Assembly (NCBI GenBank): GCA_913057195.1
Contig: CAJXNL010000002.1
Span: 108,307-172,306, forward strand
Reading direction: 5' to 3'
DNA: 64,000 nucleotides
Source of the DNA: an uncultured Wenzhouxiangella sp.
GTDB taxonomy: Bacteria > Pseudomonadota > Gammaproteobacteria > Xanthomonadales > Wenzhouxiangellaceae
Positions 51,811 to 61,005 of the stretch are shown piece by piece; position 1 is the stretch's first letter, and each line of letters begins with the position of its first letter. The notes beneath the pieces were generated by a model, which did not search any database, was not told the origin of the DNA, and worked only from the letters and a program-made list of their open reading frames with translations. A program made the position numbers and the translations under genes.

Positions 51811-51819
51811 TTATCCACA
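51811..51819 (+). promoter_or_regulatory. DnaA box TTATCCACA (exact consensus) upstream of nrdJa
   Basis: TTATCCACA read directly. Confidence 0.75.
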
Positions 51820-51833
51820 GGTTATGCATGCGC

Positions 51834-51842
51834 TCATCCACA
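51834..51842 (+). promoter_or_regulatory. Second DnaA-box-like site TCATCCACA (1 mismatch)
   Basis: Same orientation, 23 bp from the first; overlaps the proximal NrdR box. Confidence 0.5.
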
Positions 51843-51853
51843 ACCTGTTGTGT
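51838..51853 (-). promoter_or_regulatory. NrdR box (proximal) CCACAACCTGTTGTGT
   Basis: Imperfect 16-bp palindrome fitting acaCwAtATaTwGtgt. Confidence 0.7.
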
Positions 51854-51869
51854 ATATCTTCCTGGGGCA

Positions 51870-51885
51870 ACACAATATCTTGTGC
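51870..51885 (-). promoter_or_regulatory. NrdR box (distal) ACACAATATCTTGTGC
   Basis: Close match to NrdR consensus; starts 32 bp (about 3 helical turns) from the proximal box. Confidence 0.8.
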
Positions 51886-51954
51886 TACGCACCTACTCTA
51901 CTGACAACGATGTGAAGAATCAAGTCGGGCGACTCAATTAGGAATGAAATAGTG

Positions 51955-52962
51955 TTATTCGGGTTTTTGAGCGCGATCAAGCAGGACCTCAACGCCTTTG
52001 GCTGGGCGCCAGCCTCGGTGCACAATCCCGTGGACTTGTTCGGTGATCGGCATGTCGACTCCGCAGCGATCGGCCAGGCGCATGGCCTCTTGGGCGGTGT
52101 TCACGCCTTCAACCACCTGCCCGATCTCGGCAAGCGCTTCGTCCACGCCCTGCCCGCCACCCACCATCAGCCCAAAGCGCCGATTCCTGGACAGATCGCC
52201 GGTGCAGGTGAGCACCAAATCCCCCACCCCTGCCAGCCCAATTAGGGTCTTGGTCTGCGCGCCCAGCGCTTCACCCAAGCGGATCATTTCAGCCAAACCG
52301 CGGGTGATCAATGCCGCTCGGGTGTTCAAACCCAACCCCAACCCATCCGCCAGCCCGCACGCCACGGCGATGACATTTTTGAGCGCGCCACCCAATTCCG
52401 CACCAATTAAATCGTCGGTGTAGTACGCCCTGAAAGCCTCGCCATGCAGCCGGCTGGCCCACAGCGCACCAAACGTGGCATCGCTGGCGGCCACCGTCAC
52501 CGCAGTGGGCAAACCGCGCGCCACTTCATGGGCAAATGACGGCCCACTGATCAACGCCATGGGCCGCTGATCGCCCCCCATGGACTGAGCCACCTCGTGC
52601 AAAAACCGCCCCGTTTCAGGTTCAAAGCCTTTACACGCCCACGCCAGGCCCGCCTCGGGCCGAAGCAGGGGCAACAGCTGGGTCAGGGTCGGGCCAAAGG
52701 CATGGCTGGGCGTGGCCAGCAGCACATCCGCCGCCGAGTCCACCGCGATGGCCATATCCGCGGTGACCATGATCTGATCAGGCAGCTTGACATCGGGCAA
52801 ATAGCGGGCGTTGACGCGATCACGCTGAATCGTCTCGGCATGCTCAACAGAGCGCACCCACAGGTGCACCGAGTGACCCAGCCGGGCCAGCTGCAAGGCC
52901 AGCGCTGTCCCCCACGCACCGCCCCCAAGCACCGCCAGCGGCGAATCACTCATCTGCGGCAT
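51955..52962 (-). CDS. gpsA: NAD(P)-dependent glycerol-3-phosphate dehydrogenase
   Basis: LAVLGGGAWGTALALQLA; GPSFAHEVARGLPTAV; GAELGGALKNVIAVACGLADGLGLG. Confidence 0.97.
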   Translation of the reverse strand: MPQMSDSPLAVLGGGAWGTALALQLARLGHSVHLWVRSVEHAETIQRDRVNARYLPDVKLPDQIMVTADMAIAVDSAADVLLATPSHAFGPTLTQLLPLLRPEAGLAWACKGFEPETGRFLHEVAQSMGGDQRPMALISGPSFAHEVARGLPTAVTVAASDATFGALWASRLHGEAFRAYYTDDLIGAELGGALKNVIAVACGLADGLGLGLNTRAALITRGLAEMIRLGEALGAQTKTLIGLAGVGDLVLTCTGDLSRNRRFGLMVGGGQGVDEALAEIGQVVEGVNTAQEAMRLADRCGVDMPITEQVHGIVHRGWRPAKGVEVLLDRAQKPE

Positions 52963-53465
52963 TACTGGGTGGGGGCGTCGCTTTGTTCTGCCTTCGCTTG
53001 CGATTCAGCCAACCGCTGGCGAAAGACCGTCTCAAAATTGATCGGCTGCATGGGCGGCATCATGAACCCGCCGGCATTGACCAAATCGGCGATTTTGGCG
53101 CGGTTGTACGGGTAGAGAACGTTCGGACAAAGCACATTGATGGCATAGGGCATCTGCTCATCGGTGAAGCCCTGGAACTGGAATAATCCGCCGTACTGTA
53201 CTTCAGACACGAAGACCGTTTTTTCGCCATCTTTCGCCGTGACGGTCACGGTCAAGATGACCTCCCAGCGGCCATCGCCCATGTCAGTGGTGCGCTGAGC
53301 CAAGTTCAAATTGACATCAGGCTGCCCCGTGGCTTGGTCAAGTTCATGCGGCGATTTGGCTTCAAACGAGGCGTCTTTTAGATAAATGTGCTGCAGCGCC
53401 ATGTGAGGCGCGGCTTCGGCGCCGTTGGCCGCACCTTGTGCGGCGTTGTCTTTTTCTTCAGTCAT
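52962..53465 (-). CDS. secB: Protein-export chaperone SecB
   Basis: HIYLKDASFEAK; VQYGGLFQFQGF; LCPNVLYPYNRAKIADLVNAGGFMMPPMQPINFE. Confidence 0.97.
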   Translation of the reverse strand: MTEEKDNAAQGAANGAEAAPHMALQHIYLKDASFEAKSPHELDQATGQPDVNLNLAQRTTDMGDGRWEVILTVTVTAKDGEKTVFVSEVQYGGLFQFQGFTDEQMPYAINVLCPNVLYPYNRAKIADLVNAGGFMMPPMQPINFETVFRQRLAESQAKAEQSDAPTQ

Positions 53466-53498
53466 TTCTAAGAACTTCCGTCTAGGTGATTGATTTAA

Positions 53499-53978
53499 TT
53501 AATTATCGTCTTTCTTTTTGCCGCCCTTTTTATCGGCTTTTTTGGGTTTTGACTTGCCTTGCGACACCGGCTGCTTGTCGCTCTCCCACTGCGCCAGCCC
53601 ACCGCTGAGCATCTTGACGTCCTCAAAGCCCAGCTTAACGAGCTTGTTGGCCATTTGGGCGGAGACCTGCCCGCTTCGACAATAGACCAGCACCGGGCGA
53701 TTCAACTCCTTGGTTAACGCTTGGCTGCCGCTGGTCAATTTCGATGGCGGCAGATGAACAGCACCGGCAATGTGACTTTTCTGGAAATCGGTGCTGTTTG
53801 AGACATCCACAATCAGTGGATCTTGTTGATTAATAAAACGCACTGCACCCAAGGTATCGACCTCTTGCCACTTCCGCGTCAACCGCGAAACCTCCCAAGC
53901 GATCCAGGCCACGAGCACGACCACAAATAAACCGCTCAACAGCAGATTGTCGGCCAGAAATTCAAACCACTGATTCAT
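53499..53978 (-). CDS. Membrane-anchored rhodanese-like protein
   Basis: N-terminal TM helix; VLVYCRSGQVSAQMANKLVKLGF active-site loop; Lys-rich C-terminus. Confidence 0.9.
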   Translation of the reverse strand: MNQWFEFLADNLLLSGLFVVVLVAWIAWEVSRLTRKWQEVDTLGAVRFINQQDPLIVDVSNSTDFQKSHIAGAVHLPPSKLTSGSQALTKELNRPVLVYCRSGQVSAQMANKLVKLGFEDVKMLSGGLAQWESDKQPVSQGKSKPKKADKKGGKKKDDN

Positions 53979-54106
53979 TGCTTCGGCCTCGATGCCTCCA
54001 AGTCAATCCGGCCATTATCGTTCATCTCAAACCCTGATGCCAGCACATCGAACACCTGAGAGTGTCTGTGGGATAATGAGGCGCATGTCGATCAAGGACT
54101 GAGTGT

Positions 54107-55645
54107 ATGCCCACCCCGAAACCTGTTGTCCTATTGATTCTCGACGGTTGGGGACAGCGCCAAGCCGCACCCGACAACGCCATCACCTGTGCGCACACGC
54201 CCCGCTGGGATGCCCTTGTTGACGACCGGCCGGTTTGTCAGTTGACCACGCATGGATTGGCCGTCGGATTGCCAGAGCATCAGATGGGCAATTCTGAAGT
54301 GGGGCATATGAACATTGGCGCGGGTCGGGTGGTCTACCAAGACTTCACGCGCATCAGCCAGGCCATCACCGACGGCACTTTTCAAACCAACGCTGCCCTG
54401 CTGTCGGCCATTGAGCATGCCCGATCCACTCACACCACGCTGCACCTGTTTGCTTTGATGTCGCCCGGGGGCGTACACAGCCACGAGGACCATTTGTTTG
54501 CGGCCATTGAGCTGGCGTTGAGTCACGATGCCCCACAGATTGCCCTGCACTTATTTACCGACGGGCGCGATGTGGCGCCTCAATCTGCGCTGGCGTCCTT
54601 GGAGCGATTGGCGCCGATGTTGACCCCAAATCGAGTCTCAGTGGCCAGCCTGTCGGGGCGTTACTTTGCCATGGACCGCGATCGCCGTTTCGAGCGAACA
54701 GAACAAGCATGGCGCGCGATGGCGCTGGCCGACGCCCCCCATCAAGCAAACTCCGCGATTGAGGCCGTTGAGGCCGCTTACGCGCGGGGCGAGACCGATG
54801 AGTTCATCACGCCCACCACCATCGGCACAGGCGCCCCATTTGGCGCTCATGACGCGGGCATCTTCATCAACTTTCGCTCCGACCGCGCCCGTCAGCTTGC
54901 GCATGCTTTAATTGAGCAACGCTTCACCGAGTTCAGTCGGGACAACGACACCCGTTTAGAGACGCTGGTCACCATGACCGAGTATGCCCCCACGCTCCAC
55001 TGCCCAGTGGCGTTTCCACCGCAAACGCTCAAGCATGGGCTGGGCGAGACGGTCTCCCGCGCGGGTCTGACTCAACTTCGGATCGCCGAGACAGAAAAGT
55101 ATGCTCACGTGACCTACTTTTTCAACGGCGGGGACGAGACCGTATTCGACGGTGAGACGCGCGTTTTGATCCCCTCACCCAAAGTCGCAACGTACGATCT
55201 GAAACCAGAAATGAGCGCCCCCGCGCTGGCCAGCGCTTTGGCAGAAGCCATCGCCGGGCAGCAATACGATTTGATTGTGGCAAACGTCGCCAATCCGGAC
55301 ATGGTGGGTCACACGGGTGATCTCAGCGCCGCCATCCAGGCGGTTGAGGCGGTCGATCAGGTCATCGGGCAAGTGGTCGATGCGCTCGCTGAGGTCGGCG
55401 GTGAAGTCATCATCACCGCCGATCACGGCAATGCAGAACAAATGCTCGATCCCAGCACACAAGGCGCCCACACCGCGCATACGGTGAACACGGTGCCTTT
55501 GATCTATGTGGGGCCGAGAGCCTGGTCGCTGCAAGCCACCGGCACGCTTCGAGACATCGCACCCACCCTGCTGACGCTTCTGAATTTACGGGTGCCTGAT
55601 GAAATGACCGGCCAGCCACTGCTGGAATCGGTGCACACAGCATAG
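54107..55645 (+). CDS. gpmI: 2,3-bisphosphoglycerate-independent phosphoglycerate mutase
   Basis: VLLILDGWG; MGNSEVGHMNIGAGRVVYQDFTRI; ITADHGNAEQM. Confidence 0.98.
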   Translation: MPTPKPVVLLILDGWGQRQAAPDNAITCAHTPRWDALVDDRPVCQLTTHGLAVGLPEHQMGNSEVGHMNIGAGRVVYQDFTRISQAITDGTFQTNAALLSAIEHARSTHTTLHLFALMSPGGVHSHEDHLFAAIELALSHDAPQIALHLFTDGRDVAPQSALASLERLAPMLTPNRVSVASLSGRYFAMDRDRRFERTEQAWRAMALADAPHQANSAIEAVEAAYARGETDEFITPTTIGTGAPFGAHDAGIFINFRSDRARQLAHALIEQRFTEFSRDNDTRLETLVTMTEYAPTLHCPVAFPPQTLKHGLGETVSRAGLTQLRIAETEKYAHVTYFFNGGDETVFDGETRVLIPSPKVATYDLKPEMSAPALASALAEAIAGQQYDLIVANVANPDMVGHTGDLSAAIQAVEAVDQVIGQVVDALAEVGGEVIITADHGNAEQMLDPSTQGAHTAHTVNTVPLIYVGPRAWSLQATGTLRDIAPTLLTLLNLRVPDEMTGQPLLESVHTA

Positions 55646-55651
55646 GCGCGC

Positions 55652-56821
55652 ATGCGAAAGACGCTGGGTGCATGGCTGGTGGTGGGCGCACTCCTCGCGC
55701 CGCTGCCATGGCAGGTCGCAACGGCCGATCCCACCGAACAACAGTTGGCGCAACTGCGATCGGAGATGGCGAAGCTGCAGGCTCAGCTGGATCAAGAGCT
55801 CGCCGCGCGCGATGAGCTGCTCGCGCAACTGGCGCAAACCCAAAAGGCCCTGGGCCGCACCCAGAATGCCATCGATGCAGCAGCCAATGAACAAACGCAG
55901 CTGCAACAGCAGCTGGAGACTTTGCGCAAACGCCAAAGTGAGCTGGATGCACAAGCCCGCCAAGGCCTCGTGACCTTGACTGACCTGCTCATTCGAGGCT
56001 ACCCATTGGCAAACAACAGTGGCCTAAAAGCGTTATTCAATCAAACCGACCCCGCGCGTGCGGCGCGTTTATTGGCGTATCACCGCCTTTTAAGCCAACA
56101 CACCGCCAAGCAACTCACCCAAATTGAAAACAACATTGCCGCGGCTCAGGCGGCGCAAGCCAACATCAACGCCAGCCTTGATCGGCTGGATGAACTCAAA
56201 GCAGAACAAAGTCAGCGATTGGCAAGACTTGAAACCCTTGACCAACAGCGGCAGGCGGATTTAGAAGCGTTAAGCACGCGGATTCAATCCGATGCCGACC
56301 AGCTTGATTCACTGAGAGAGGACGAGCAGCGCCTGGCGGAGGTGCTCAGAACGGCCGAGGCCGCGGCGCCTGACCCTCAGTTGGACGAAGACCGCCCACC
56401 TGTGACGGCATTAAAAGGCGCCCTGCCGATGCCGGTGGTGGGCGAAATTATCAAACGCTTTGGCCAGCGCCGCCAAAATGATGCGCGCTGGCGTGGGTGG
56501 CTGATTGCAACCGACGAGCCCGCCCCCGTTCACGCGGTGGCACCCGGGCGGGTCGTCTATGCCGATTGGCTCAGGGGCTATGGGCTATTGCTGATTGTGG
56601 ATCATCAAGACGAACTGTTGAGTTTATATGCGCACAACGAGCGCCTATTCTATGAAGTGGGCGATTGGGTTCGGATGGGAGCGCGCATCGGCATGGCCAG
56701 CCGTCCCGGTCGAGACCCACTGCCCAATGGTGCAGGCATGTACTTTGAGCTTCGCCACCGAGGCCAGCCCACCGACCCCGGTGAGTGGCTAGACATCCAG
56801 CGATCGCCTGCCGAACCTTAG
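55652..56821 (+). CDS. envC: Murein hydrolase activator EnvC-like (M23)
   Basis: Signal peptide, N-terminal coiled coil, C-terminal degenerate LytM domain (VHAVAPGRVVYADWLRGYGLLLIVDHQDELLSLYAHNE). Confidence 0.93.
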   Translation: MRKTLGAWLVVGALLAPLPWQVATADPTEQQLAQLRSEMAKLQAQLDQELAARDELLAQLAQTQKALGRTQNAIDAAANEQTQLQQQLETLRKRQSELDAQARQGLVTLTDLLIRGYPLANNSGLKALFNQTDPARAARLLAYHRLLSQHTAKQLTQIENNIAAAQAAQANINASLDRLDELKAEQSQRLARLETLDQQRQADLEALSTRIQSDADQLDSLREDEQRLAEVLRTAEAAAPDPQLDEDRPPVTALKGALPMPVVGEIIKRFGQRRQNDARWRGWLIATDEPAPVHAVAPGRVVYADWLRGYGLLLIVDHQDELLSLYAHNERLFYEVGDWVRMGARIGMASRPGRDPLPNGAGMYFELRHRGQPTDPGEWLDIQRSPAEP

Positions 56822-58386
56822 GTGGCAGGATAAGCGTAGCCCGCCTGGAGCCCCAAAGGCACCCCCAGCAACCAAAACACCATCAATGTGACAGTCCACA
56901 CGGCAAACAACACCACCGAGTACGGCAACATCAAGGAGATGAGGGTCCCAATGCCTGCGCCCGTGAAGTAACGCTTACAAAACACCACCACCAAAGGAAA
57001 GTACGGCAGCAGCGGCGTGATAATGTTCGAAGACGAGTCACCAATGCGATAGGCGGCCTGCGTCAACTCAGGTGAAATGCCCAACTGCATCAGCATCGGC
57101 ACAAAAATCGGGGCAATGATCAACCACTTCGCTGAAGCAGAGCCGACAAATATGTTCACAAAAACAGTCAAAAATAAAATCCCAATGATGGTCAACTGGG
57201 CCGGCAGGGCCATCGCCTCCAAGACACTGGCGCCATTCATTGCCAACAACAGCCCGATGTTGGATTGACCAAATGCGGCAATAAACTGTGCGGCGAAAAA
57301 TGCCATCACGATGTAATAGCCCATCGATGACATGGACTTGGACATGCCTTCAATCACATCGCGGTGCGACTCGATTGTTTTGGCCACATAACCATAAACA
57401 ATGCCTGGCACCATAAAAAAGATCAAAATAAACGGCACGATCGACAGCATCATCGGAGAACTGAAAGACCCCAGCTGCCCCTGCTCATCTCGAAGCGGTG
57501 ATGATTCGGGGTACGCGACGGCCACCAGCAGGCTCGCCAGAATCACAATGGTGATTCCAGCCCACCGCAGGGCGCGCAGCTCGGTCGCCTGAAGCGGTTC
57601 CATCGTGGGCAAATCCGAGGTGTCTGCGTCAATGGGCGTCTCTTTTTGTAGACGCGGCTCGATGACCCGATCGGTCAACCACCACGAGGCGGCAACAACC
57701 ACCAGGCAGGACGCGGACATGAAAAACCAATTCGAGAGTGGATTCACCATCAGCCCCGGCTCGATGACCTGAGCGGCTTCTTGCGTGATGGCGGCGAGCA
57801 TGGGATCCAACGCCGATGGAATAAAGTTGGCTGAGAAGCCACCCGAGACCCCCGCAAATGCCGCCGCCACCCCGGCCAACGGATGCCGACCCGCGGCGTA
57901 AAACATCACGGCCCCCAGTGGGATCACCACCACATAACCGGCATCCACCGCTGTCGAGCTCATTACACCAACAAACGTCACCAGCGGGGCCAATACCGCC
58001 GTTGAGCTCATGCCCAGGATGTTCACAGAGAGGGTCTTTCTTAAAGCCGCGTTGATAAAGCCTGTGTGCTCAGCGACGCCAACACCCAGCATGGCCACCA
58101 ACACCACGCCCAACGGCGCAAACAAAACAAAGGTGCGAACCATGTTGGAGAGAAACTCGGCCATTTGAGCCCCTGCCAACTGGTTGATGATTTGGATGGG
58201 CTCTCCGGTTTGTGGGTGAATCGCCCCAAACTCGATGCCTGACAACAACCACGACAGCCCCCAGGTCACAATCAGCAAGATAAAAAACAGCACCGCCGGG
58301 TCCGGCAATTTGTTTCCAACGCGTTCAATGCCGTTGAGGGCTCGCTCAAGTGGGGTGGTCTTTGTCGATTGTGCTGCAGTGTTCAT
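56818..58386 (-). CDS. abgT: AbgT-family transporter
   Basis: LERALNGIERVGNKLPDPAVLFFILL; multiple TM segments; GSASAKWLIIAPIFVPMLMQLGISPELTQAAYRIGDSSSNIITPL. Confidence 0.94.
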   Translation of the reverse strand: MNTAAQSTKTTPLERALNGIERVGNKLPDPAVLFFILLIVTWGLSWLLSGIEFGAIHPQTGEPIQIINQLAGAQMAEFLSNMVRTFVLFAPLGVVLVAMLGVGVAEHTGFINAALRKTLSVNILGMSSTAVLAPLVTFVGVMSSTAVDAGYVVVIPLGAVMFYAAGRHPLAGVAAAFAGVSGGFSANFIPSALDPMLAAITQEAAQVIEPGLMVNPLSNWFFMSASCLVVVAASWWLTDRVIEPRLQKETPIDADTSDLPTMEPLQATELRALRWAGITIVILASLLVAVAYPESSPLRDEQGQLGSFSSPMMLSIVPFILIFFMVPGIVYGYVAKTIESHRDVIEGMSKSMSSMGYYIVMAFFAAQFIAAFGQSNIGLLLAMNGASVLEAMALPAQLTIIGILFLTVFVNIFVGSASAKWLIIAPIFVPMLMQLGISPELTQAAYRIGDSSSNIITPLLPYFPLVVVFCKRYFTGAGIGTLISLMLPYSVVLFAVWTVTLMVFWLLGVPLGLQAGYAYPAT

Positions 58387-59066
58387 GGTGTGTGTCCCCA
58401 AGCCATGGGTGGTGTGTCCACCGACTCAGTCAAATCAAACTTGACGCTGAAGTGGCGGTCGGGCCGTGTCAGCCCATAGGTCAGTGATTGGCCGTCATCG
58501 ATGGCCAGATACCAAATGTTGTCGACGGACACATCGAGTCCTTGAGCATAAAAAAGCGATTTTGAATAGCCATCGGCGACAAAAGCCTGCCTTTGATGGG
58601 TACCGCCATCGTGGGTTTGTCCCCCATACCAACTCACCGCGTCCTCTTCGCCATTGGCATGTCGATGAATGTGCTTGAGCTCCAAGCCATTGGCTCGCCG
58701 AGTCAGCACCCATGTCCTGGAACGATCATCGCCCACCATCAGTGGGATCTTCAGCTGCTGCGAACTGCAGTCTCGCACGTGGATTGTCATGGGCTGCCCA
58801 ACCCAGCGGGCATCTTCAACCGGCTCATACGTCACCAGCTCACCCGCAAACGCATTGCCGCACAGTGCGCTGAGTTGATTCCAAAACGCGGTCTGCGCAT
58901 CAAAATCATGCCGATCATGCTGGGCAGTGGCCACCGACGAGGCGATCATAATCAATGCGGTAGCAAGACCACGTCCTAGCCATTGGCTGCAAATACAGTA
59001 TCGGCGAGATTGAACCACGGGGTTGATCCTGTCACGTCGGGCCGAAGTGAAGATAGCACAGGCCAT
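58383..59066 (-). CDS. Uncharacterised exported protein (start uncertain)
   Basis: Signal-like ALIMIASSVATAQ; FWNQLSALCGNAFAGE...DRSRTWVLTRRANGLELKHIHRHANGEEDAVSWYGG; stop overlaps abgT start as ATGA. Confidence 0.7.
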   Translation of the reverse strand: MACAIFTSARRDRINPVVQSRRYCICSQWLGRGLATALIMIASSVATAQHDRHDFDAQTAFWNQLSALCGNAFAGELVTYEPVEDARWVGQPMTIHVRDCSSQQLKIPLMVGDDRSRTWVLTRRANGLELKHIHRHANGEEDAVSWYGGQTHDGGTHQRQAFVADGYSKSLFYAQGLDVSVDNIWYLAIDDGQSLTYGLTRPDRHFSVKFDLTESVDTPPMAWGHTP

Positions 59067-59141
59067 CCCTCGCCGTCACCCACCATCGTTGCGGCCATCG
59101 CTGTAGCGAGTGACCAAGCGGCGGTGTTCAACCAGGACTGA

Positions 59142-59456
59142 TCAGCGCTTGGAGCGCGGTTTATCAATCGGCAACGCGGTGACTTTTTCGCCGGCGCGGC
59201 CATCACGGATCACACTCTGGCCTCGTTTTTTGACCTTTTCGACGCGAATAATGGCATGCATCGGCACGCTCATTGATTCAACATCAGCGAACTCCTCTTT
59301 GAGCCGCTCCTCGGTGGGATCGACCACCAATTCATGCGACGATTCAAAGACGAAATCCGACAGTTCAACAAACCCATATGAGAATTCAGCCCCGCTGACG
59401 CGCTGGCAAAAGACCTCATAAACTTGCTCGTTGTTGTGAAAAATCACTTTGTACAT
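59142..59456 (-). CDS. DUF1820-family protein
   Basis: MYKVIFHNNEQVYEVFCQRVSGAEFSYGFVELSDFVFE...LVVDPTEERLKEEFADVE. Confidence 0.85.
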   Translation of the reverse strand: MYKVIFHNNEQVYEVFCQRVSGAEFSYGFVELSDFVFESSHELVVDPTEERLKEEFADVESMSVPMHAIIRVEKVKKRGQSVIRDGRAGEKVTALPIDKPRSKR

Positions 59457-59459
59457 TCA

Positions 59460-60131
59460 TCACGCCTTTTGACTTCGTCTGCGTTTGCCACTGCCCATCA
59501 TCCATCGACCGACCGACCCCAGCGCCACCCCGGTCATAAAGCCAACCAAATGAACCATCGCCGTTGTGGTTGCAACAGTGGGGGCGTGGCCCACAAAAAT
59601 CAACTGGACCATTAACCACGAGGCAATGATCACCCCGGTGGGGACCACCACGAATTGAGGCACCAGACCCAACGGCAGCCAAAACCCCATTTTATCGGCC
59701 GGTTTCAGCACCAGCAAAAGCCCGAGCACACCAGACACCGCCCCGCTGGCACCGATCAACACAGCGTCTGAGTGAGCCCAATTCAGCGTTGTCACCGCCA
59801 TCGCCACAGTGCCCATCAATAGTGTGCTCAACACCAACGTCGTGCCACCGACAATGCGCTCAAGTTGTGTCCCAAACACCAAAAAATAGGCCGCGTTGCC
59901 CAGTAAGTGAACGCCGTCAACATGAAAAAACTGTGCGCTGAAAGCATGGAGCAGCCCACTCAAGGACCCAAGTGAGGACCCATGACCGGACAGGGTCTCG
60001 GGCGATGTCAGCGCCCACCCACTGAGCCAACGATACCAAGCACCGTTATGGCCAACATGATCGCTCAACCCCACCGCGCACCACGCCGCCAAAATCATGC
60101 CCACCCCCCATGGAACCGTCGCCCGCTTCAT
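59460..60131 (-). CDS. Rhomboid-family intramembrane serine protease
   Basis: VHLLGNAAYFLVFG; IGASGAVSGVLG (GxSG); MVHLVGFMTG. Confidence 0.92.
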   Translation of the reverse strand: MKRATVPWGVGMILAAWCAVGLSDHVGHNGAWYRWLSGWALTSPETLSGHGSSLGSLSGLLHAFSAQFFHVDGVHLLGNAAYFLVFGTQLERIVGGTTLVLSTLLMGTVAMAVTTLNWAHSDAVLIGASGAVSGVLGLLLVLKPADKMGFWLPLGLVPQFVVVPTGVIIASWLMVQLIFVGHAPTVATTTAMVHLVGFMTGVALGSVGRWMMGSGKRRRSQKA

Positions 60132-61000
60132 TGGCTGAGCAAAAACCGATAATCGTTGAAATCAATCAGCGCGCCTTCGGGGCGAATTTCTGCCAATCGC
60201 AAACCGCTGGTGTGAAAGACATCACCCTGTTGCAAACGTCGTCCGTTGATCAACACAAACCGATTCTCAGGCAAATCGGCATAGACATGAACATTTAATC
60301 TCAAAGAAGGCAGCGACTGACGCACCGACACCGGCAGCTCCCAATACTGCAGATAATCCGGCTCCTCAGGCGCCCACGCGCCGGATGATTCCTCGACGCT
60401 GGCGCCCTCGGCTGCAGGCGCCCCATTTGTGCGAGGCTCCTCAGGAGCCGCGGACTCGCCCCCGTCTTCAAACGCCTCGGGAAGCGGAATCTCAGCCAAC
60501 GCTTCGGCCACCCGCGCATTGTCGACCTCCTGAGACGCTGTGTCGGTCGGTGGCCTCACCGTCTGATCAGACGACGCCGATGGATCTTCTGTCTGAGGCG
60601 GGTTCGTTGAGCGATCAGGCGCTGGGTCTTGCGCGGCACTCGCCAACGTTGTGGCCGCTGCAGGCGGCGGGCTGACTGGGGCTGTTGGCTTGGGGGATGA
60701 GGATGCCATCATCGCTTCCGATGTGAGCTCCGTTGGCTCGGCAGGTGCGACATCGTCGCTGCGCTCAGCCACCGGTGGGCGGGCATCCTCAGCCGCGTCG
60801 GGCCGAAGGCCCCACCAAACGACCGCGGCGGCCGCCACAGACAGCACGATGAGGCTTGTGACGCCCACTGCCCTGGACAAGGTCAGGGTGCGCGATGGCC
60901 GCGCGTATGGGGTGGGTGGCGGTGGCGCGGCCAGCGTGGGTCGGTCACCCGCCCGCCGCTTGGCGTCCGATTTTTTTAAAGCATCAAGGATAAAAGACAT
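60128..61000 (-). CDS. gspB: GspB-like general secretion pathway protein
   Basis: MSFILDALKKSDAKRRAGDRPTL; TM; Pro-rich linker; C-terminal PDZ-like domain ending ALIDFNDYRFLLSQ. Confidence 0.85.
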   Translation of the reverse strand: MSFILDALKKSDAKRRAGDRPTLAAPPPPTPYARPSRTLTLSRAVGVTSLIVLSVAAAAVVWWGLRPDAAEDARPPVAERSDDVAPAEPTELTSEAMMASSSPKPTAPVSPPPAAATTLASAAQDPAPDRSTNPPQTEDPSASSDQTVRPPTDTASQEVDNARVAEALAEIPLPEAFEDGGESAAPEEPRTNGAPAAEGASVEESSGAWAPEEPDYLQYWELPVSVRQSLPSLRLNVHVYADLPENRFVLINGRRLQQGDVFHTSGLRLAEIRPEGALIDFNDYRFLLSQ

Positions 61001-61005
61001 GGCCG

